In this document: positions 61,024-64,000 of the stretch, one piece after another
Numbering within the stretch: position 1 is the stretch's first letter
How the letters are laid out: every line of letters starts with the position of its first letter
NCBI RefSeq assembly: GCF_014204495.1
Contig: NZ_JACHLN010000002.1
Location: 248,001 to 312,000 of the forward strand
Direction: 5' to 3'
DNA length: 64,000 nt
Origin: Sphingomonas kyeonggiensis
GTDB taxonomy: Bacteria; Pseudomonadota; Alphaproteobacteria; Sphingomonadales; Sphingomonadaceae
The notes under the pieces: generated by a model
Seen by the model: the letters and a program-made list of their open reading frames with translations, nothing else
Database searches by the model: none
What the model was told of the DNA's origin: nothing
Position numbers and translations under genes: made by a program

Positions 61024-62103
61024 ATGGCAGCTTCGCTCAAGGTGATTGACGGCAACATGGCGATTTCTTCGGACAAGCAGAAGGCGCTCGACGCCGCAAT
61101 GGCGCAGATCGACCGCGCCTTCGGCAAGGGCTCGGCAATGAAGCTCGGCTCCAAGGAGGCGATGCAGGTCGAGGCGATCTCGACCGGCTCGCTCGGGCTC
61201 GACATCGCGCTCGGCGTCGGCGGCCTGCCGCGCGGCCGCGTGATCGAAGTCTATGGTCCGGAAAGCTCGGGCAAGACCACGCTGGCGCTCCATGTGATCG
61301 CCGAGGCGCAGAAGACCGGCGGCGTCGCCGCGTTCGTCGACGCGGAGCACGCGCTCGACCCGGTCTATGCCAAGAAGCTCGGGGTGAATATCGACGAGCT
61401 GATCGTCTCGCAGCCGGATACCGGCGAGCAGGCGCTCGAGATCGTCGACACCTTGGTCCGCTCGAACGCGATCGATGTGCTGGTGGTCGATTCGGTCGCC
61501 GCGCTGGTGCCGCGCGCCGAAATCGAGGGCGAGATGGGCGACAGCCATGTCGGTCTCCAGGCCCGCCTGATGTCGCAGTCGCTGCGCAAGCTCACCGGCT
61601 CGATCAGCCGCTCGCGCTGCATGGTGATCTTCATCAACCAGCTGCGCATGAAGATCGGCGTGATGTACGGCAATCCGGAGACGACGACCGGCGGCAATGC
61701 GCTCAAGTTCTACGCCTCGGTCCGCCTCGACATCCGCCGCACCGGCCAGATCAAGGACCGCGAGGACATCATCGGCAACACCACCCGCGTGAAGGTGGTG
61801 AAGAACAAGGTCGCCCCGCCGTTCAAGCAGGTCGAGTTCGACATCATGTATGGCGAGGGCATCTCGAAGATCGGCGAGATCCTCGATCTCGGCGTCAAGG
61901 CCGGGCTGGTCGAGAAGTCGGGCGCCTGGTTCAGCTATGACAGCGTCCGGATCGGCCAGGGCCGCGAGAATTCGAAGAACTTCCTGCGCGACAATCCCGA
62001 GCTGCGCGAGCGTCTCGAAAAGGCGATCCGCGCGCGCACCGAGAAGGTCGCCGAGGGACTTATGGCGGGTCCCGACGCCGATGACGGTGACGACGACCTA
62101 TAA
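61024..62103 (+). CDS. recA: recombinase A
   Basis: RecA forms filaments on single-stranded DNA, catalyses strand exchange and stimulates LexA cleavage. This 359-residue protein is complete: Walker [25 protein letters not shown], Walker [12 protein letters not shown], loop L1 region [11 protein letters not shown]2 region [28 protein letters not shown] and the acidic C-terminus DADDGDDDL. The ATG at 61024 follows GGGGAC. Two LexA boxes upstream and a strong terminator downstream make it a single-gene SOS unit. Confidence 0.98.
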   Translation: MAASLKVIDGNMAISSDKQKALDAAMAQIDRAFGKGSAMKLGSKEAMQVEAISTGSLGLDIALGVGGLPRGRVIEVYGPESSGKTTLALHVIAEAQKTGGVAAFVDAEHALDPVYAKKLGVNIDELIVSQPDTGEQALEIVDTLVRSNAIDVLVVDSVAALVPRAEIEGEMGDSHVGLQARLMSQSLRKLTGSISRSRCMVIFINQLRMKIGVMYGNPETTTGGNALKFYASVRLDIRRTGQIKDREDIIGNTTRVKVVKNKVAPPFKQVEFDIMYGEGISKIGEILDLGVKAGLVEKSGAWFSYDSVRIGQGRENSKNFLRDNPELRERLEKAIRARTEKVAEGLMAGPDADDGDDDL

Positions 62104-62167
62104 TGGAATATCAGGCCGCGCCCGCGTGCGACGCGTGTGGCAGCGGTCACGGGCTCAGCCCCATCGG

Positions 62168-62199
62168 AAGACCCGGCGCGTTGCCCCGCGCCGGGTCTT
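62168..62199 (+). terminator. intrinsic terminator of recA
   Basis: AAGACCCGGCGCG (62168-62180) pairs perfectly over 13 bp with 62187-62199 around a 6-base loop, followed by TCGCGTTT. It lies 65 bases after the recA stop. A second hairpin-like sequence (about 62210-62236, GGGGAGGG pairing with CCTTCCCC) follows; its loop resembles a tRNA T-loop. Confidence 0.82.
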
Positions 62200-62298
62200 T
62201 CGCGTTTGCGGGGAGGGCGGTTCGAATCCTTCCCCTGTCGCGCCGAGCGGCGAATTTTGAGAACTGTGCACCGGCGCTGGGCACGCTAAGATGCGGGC

Positions 62299-63693
62299 AT
62301 GAAGGCCGTTCTCGATCCCGATTGCGTGCTGGCCCATGGCCTTGCCGCGATTCGCAGCCAGTATCAGGTGCCGCCTGCCTTTCCGCAGCCGGTACTGGAA
62401 GCCGCCGAAATCGCCGCCAGGCGGATACCAGGCGAGCATGTCGACCGCACCGATATCCCTTTCGTCACCCTGGACCCCGCCAGCGCCACCGACCTCGACC
62501 AGGCACTGGCGATCGAGGCCAGCGGCAATGACCTGCTGCTCCGCTACGCCATCGCCGACGTGGCATGGTTCGTCACCGACGGCGATCCGATCGACGCCGA
62601 GGCCTGGCGCCGGGGCACGACGCTCTACCTGCCGGACGGCAAGGCCAGCCTCTATCCGCCGATACTGAGCGAGGGCGCCGCCAGCCTGCTTCCCGATGGT
62701 CCCCGTCCCGCCGTGATCTTCACCGTCCGCGTCGCTCCCGATGGCGCGGTGAAGCTCGAGGAAGCGGAGCGCGCGCTGGTCCGCAGCCGCGCCAAGCTCG
62801 CCTATGAAACGGTGGTTGACAGCGAGCTGCCGCCCCAGTTCGCCGAACTGGCACGCCGTATCGCGCTGGCCGAAGCCGCGCGCGGCGCGTCGCGGGTCGA
62901 TCCGCCCGAGCAGGAAGTCGCCCGCCGCGCCGATGGCGGCTATGCGCTGGCCTTCCGTGCCCGGCATCCGTCCGAGGACCAGAATGCTGCCCTGTCCCTT
63001 GCGGCGAACCTTGCCATAGCAGAGGTGCTGCAGGCCCATCACACGGGCCTGTTCCGGGTAATGGCCGAGCCTGATGCCGCGGCGGTCGCCAGGCTGCGCA
63101 ACAGCGCCCGGGCGTTCGGCATCGCATGGCCCGAGGCTCTGCCGCTCGAGCGCTTCCGCGACGGCCTGGATGCGGCCGATCCACATCAGGCGGCGCTGAT
63201 GCTCGCGATCCGCCGGGCAGGGCAGGGCGCGAGCTACGCGCCATGGAGCGCCGATGCGGCGCCCTGGCATGCCGCGGTCGCCGCGCCCTATGTCCATGCC
63301 ACCGCGCCGCTTCGCCGGCTCGCCGATCGCTATGTGATCCGTGCCACGCTCGCGGTGATGAACGGCCGGCCGGTGCCGGATGCCGTCAGCGACGCCTTTG
63401 CCCGCCTGCCCAAGGTTATGGGCCGGGCAGATGCCCTGAGCGGCCAGATCGACCGCGCGGTGATCGACCTCGCCGAAGCCGTGATCCTCGATGGCCGCGA
63501 AGGGGAGACCTTCGCCGCCGTCGTCACCGATGTCGACATGCGCGGCGCGCGGATGCAGCTCTCTGACCTGCCGGTGGTCACCCGGATCGATGCTCCCGGC
63601 GCGGCGCCCGGCACCGCGTTGCAGGTGAAGCTGGTCGATGCCGACCCGGCGAAGCGCGCGCTCCAGTTCGAAGCAGTCGGGGATGGGGCATGA
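62299..63693 (+). CDS. RNB-domain ribonuclease (RNase II/R family, short form)
   Basis: This 464-residue protein consists of the RNB catalytic domain with little else; the cold-shock and S1 RNA-binding domains of RNase II/R are missing. The catalytic cluster reads FVTLDPASATDLDQAL: three of the four usual aspartates are present and the fourth position is Gln, as I recall for the short bacterial subfamily. RYAIADVAWFV, LPDGKASLYPP and the C-terminal HATAPLRRLADRYV fit the family. It overlaps the next gene by four bases (ATGA). 3'-5' exonuclease activity is expected but unproven. Confidence 0.87.
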   Translation: MKAVLDPDCVLAHGLAAIRSQYQVPPAFPQPVLEAAEIAARRIPGEHVDRTDIPFVTLDPASATDLDQALAIEASGNDLLLRYAIADVAWFVTDGDPIDAEAWRRGTTLYLPDGKASLYPPILSEGAASLLPDGPRPAVIFTVRVAPDGAVKLEEAERALVRSRAKLAYETVVDSELPPQFAELARRIALAEAARGASRVDPPEQEVARRADGGYALAFRARHPSEDQNAALSLAANLAIAEVLQAHHTGLFRVMAEPDAAAVARLRNSARAFGIAWPEALPLERFRDGLDAADPHQAALMLAIRRAGQGASYAPWSADAAPWHAAVAAPYVHATAPLRRLADRYVIRATLAVMNGRPVPDAVSDAFARLPKVMGRADALSGQIDRAVIDLAEAVILDGREGETFAAVVTDVDMRGARMQLSDLPVVTRIDAPGAAPGTALQVKLVDADPAKRALQFEAVGDGA

Positions 63694-64000
63694 CGCCCGC
63701 CGACCCTGGGGATTCGGCCGCGACCGCGGCCCAGGTCGAGATCTTCATCGACCGCTTCGCGTCAGAGATTGCCGACCGTGTTCGCGTCGCCCGGACGGTG
63801 TTGCGGAGCCGGCTGCCCGGCGCCACCGAGTTGGTCTACGACAATTACAACGCGCTGGCGATCGGCTACGGCCCCGGAGAGAAGACGTCAGAGGCCGTGT
63901 TCAGCCTCGCCATCTATCCCCGCAACGTCCTGCTCTATTTCCTCCCAGGTGTCGGCCTGCCCGATCCGGAAGGGTTGCTGCAGGGCGAAGGCAAGGTGGG
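63690..64000 (+). CDS. DUF1801 domain-containing protein, N-terminal part (cut by window edge)
   Basis: About 103 codons are visible, starting MTPADPGDSAATAAQVEIFIDRFASEIADRVRVARTVLRSRLPGATELVYDNYNALAIGYGP. The LVYDNYNALAIGY and SLAIYPRNVLLYFLPG segments fit the YdhG/DUF1801 fold, a family of unknown biochemical role related to iron chaperone-like proteins. Translation is coupled to the RNB gene by ATGA. The gene runs off the right end of the window. Confidence 0.72.
   Translation, partial: MTPADPGDSAATAAQVEIFIDRFASEIADRVRVARTVLRSRLPGATELVYDNYNALAIGYGPGEKTSEAVFSLAIYPRNVLLYFLPGVGLPDPEGLLQGEGKV

Noticed and set aside
62103..62298. Region after recA considered as a two-piece tmRNA or complete tRNA
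   Set aside because: No tag-peptide reading frame, no acceptor 5' half and no anticodon arm could be found; only a terminator hairpin and a T-loop-like stem are present.

Overview
The window is a gene-dense, GC-rich (mostly around two-thirds GC) alphaproteobacterial chromosome segment, almost certainly from a sphingomonad (Sphingomonas or a close relative). The pointers are three large TonB-dependent receptors, recA preceded by two alphaproteobacterial SOS boxes (GTTC-N7-GTTC), a cckA hybrid kinase, M13 and S41 peptidases, and abundant short intergenic palindromes of the sphingomonad type. No phage, transposase, integrase or CRISPR array was seen.

Layout. 0-5 kb: the 5' part of hppD with a palindromic operator, an FAD/NAD(P)-binding protein with a DUF6356 partner, an MHS-type transporter behind a LacI-type operator, and a YbaK/ProX editing protein. 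4.8-13 kb: a cell-surface signalling locus, with a FecA-like receptor carrying an STN domain, gamma-glutamyltransferase and an AbgB-like amidohydrolase on the minus strand, divergent from FecI-type sigma and FecR genes. 13-26.4 kb: a metal-resistance island with an HME-RND pump (czcB, czcA), copC-copD, cueR and a copper P-type ATPase behind a MerR-type 19-bp-spacer promoter, a CnrYXH-like ECF signalling operon, and the multicopper oxidase pair pcoA-pcoB. The same promoter-like motif, (T/G)GAGGG-N15-GCGTAA, lies upstream of copC, of the CnrYXH-like operon and of pcoA, suggesting one ECF regulon.

26.5-40 kb: an Oar-like receptor, a DeoR regulator, a POT transporter, phospholipase C, an M19 dipeptidase-like protein, a second receptor, and an Rrf2 regulator next to ssuD. 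40.6-42.5 kb: a LytS/LytTR two-component pair. 42.5-48.9 kb: a glycan cluster (UDP-xylose synthase-like, a glycosyltransferase-methyltransferase fusion, an Stf0 sulfotransferase, an ABC exporter, a DXD glycosyltransferase), followed by tRNA-Glu. 49-64 kb: mostly core genes (recJ, smpB, a DUF2062 gene, an M13 peptidase, cckA plus a receiver protein, a MOSC gene, recA, an RNB ribonuclease and a truncated DUF1801 gene). These are interrupted at about 58.1-60.1 kb by a lower-GC islet carrying an S41 protease homologue that lacks its catalytic Ser and Lys.

Functions were assigned by reading translated motifs and gene order only. No database search was run, and start codons in this GC-rich DNA are often uncertain.
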